Assembly: GCA_023398615.1 (NCBI GenBank)
Contig: JAEWSD010000139.1
Span: forward strand, 1-14,489
Direction: 5' to 3'
Source of the DNA: Bacillota bacterium
GTDB taxonomy: Bacteria; Bacillota; Clostridia; Lachnospirales; Lachnospiraceae
DNA: 14,489 nt
Shown here: positions 14,482 to 14,489 of the stretch, in pieces
How positions within the stretch are numbered: the first letter of the stretch is position 1
Layout of the letters: the number at the start of each line of letters is the position of its first letter
The notes under the pieces: model-generated
Seen by the model: the letters and a program-made list of their open reading frames with translations, nothing else
Told to the model about the DNA's origin: nothing
The model's database searches: none
Program-made: the position numbers and the translations under genes

Positions 14482-14489
14482 TAAGTCAA

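Overview
The window looks like a chromosomal accessory stretch from a Gram-positive anaerobe of the class Clostridia, most likely a member of the Lachnospiraceae. Pointers to this are strong AAGGAG-type ribosome binding sites, sigma-A promoters (several with extended TGn -10 boxes), a clostridial-type 8-oxoguanine glycosylase, an ECF-type vitamin-like transporter subunit, a family (DUF6530) I associate with Lachnospiraceae, and secreted Big_2 and beta-lactamase-fold proteins. Taxonomy is inferred from gene content only.

Layout, left to right. (1) The 5' part of an aldo/keto reductase gene (minus, runs off the left edge). (2) A plus-strand 8-oxoguanine DNA glycosylase. (3) A minus-strand queuosine-salvage cassette at 1973-3456: a preQ1-I riboswitch aptamer, an intrinsic terminator about 30 nt downstream, a block of strong hairpins, an ECF transporter S component, and an overlapping small radical SAM protein that fits the queuine lyase QueL. 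(4) A lytic transglycosylase without a signal peptide, a membrane-anchored Ntn-type amide hydrolase with a TTG start, and a secreted Big_2 protein, all minus. (5) Divergent from these, a 716-residue secreted serine beta-lactamase-like protein (plus), closed by a long two-way terminator. (6) A minus-strand pair, DUF6530 protein then glycoside hydrolase family 2 enzyme, behind a near-consensus promoter with a 31-bp palindromic operator. (7) At the right end an A+T-rich toxin-immunity cassette on the minus strand: an HNH-like toxin C-terminal module with no convincing start, an Imm47-like gene and an Imm22 gene broken by a one-base shift in an A6 run. Its terminator is followed directly by the 5' end of a truncated group IIC intron, which separates this island from the DUF6530-GH2 unit.

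Functional logic: region 3 is a self-contained salvage unit (take up a queuosine-family precursor, release queuine from it, sense pathway status through preQ1). Region 6 looks like sugar catabolism under repressor control. Region 7 looks like a displaced, decaying polymorphic-toxin tail module with its immunity genes. The most notable items are the preQ1-controlled cassette with its complex leader, the group IIC intron fragment sitting exactly behind a terminator, the frameshifted Imm22 and the orphan toxin domain.
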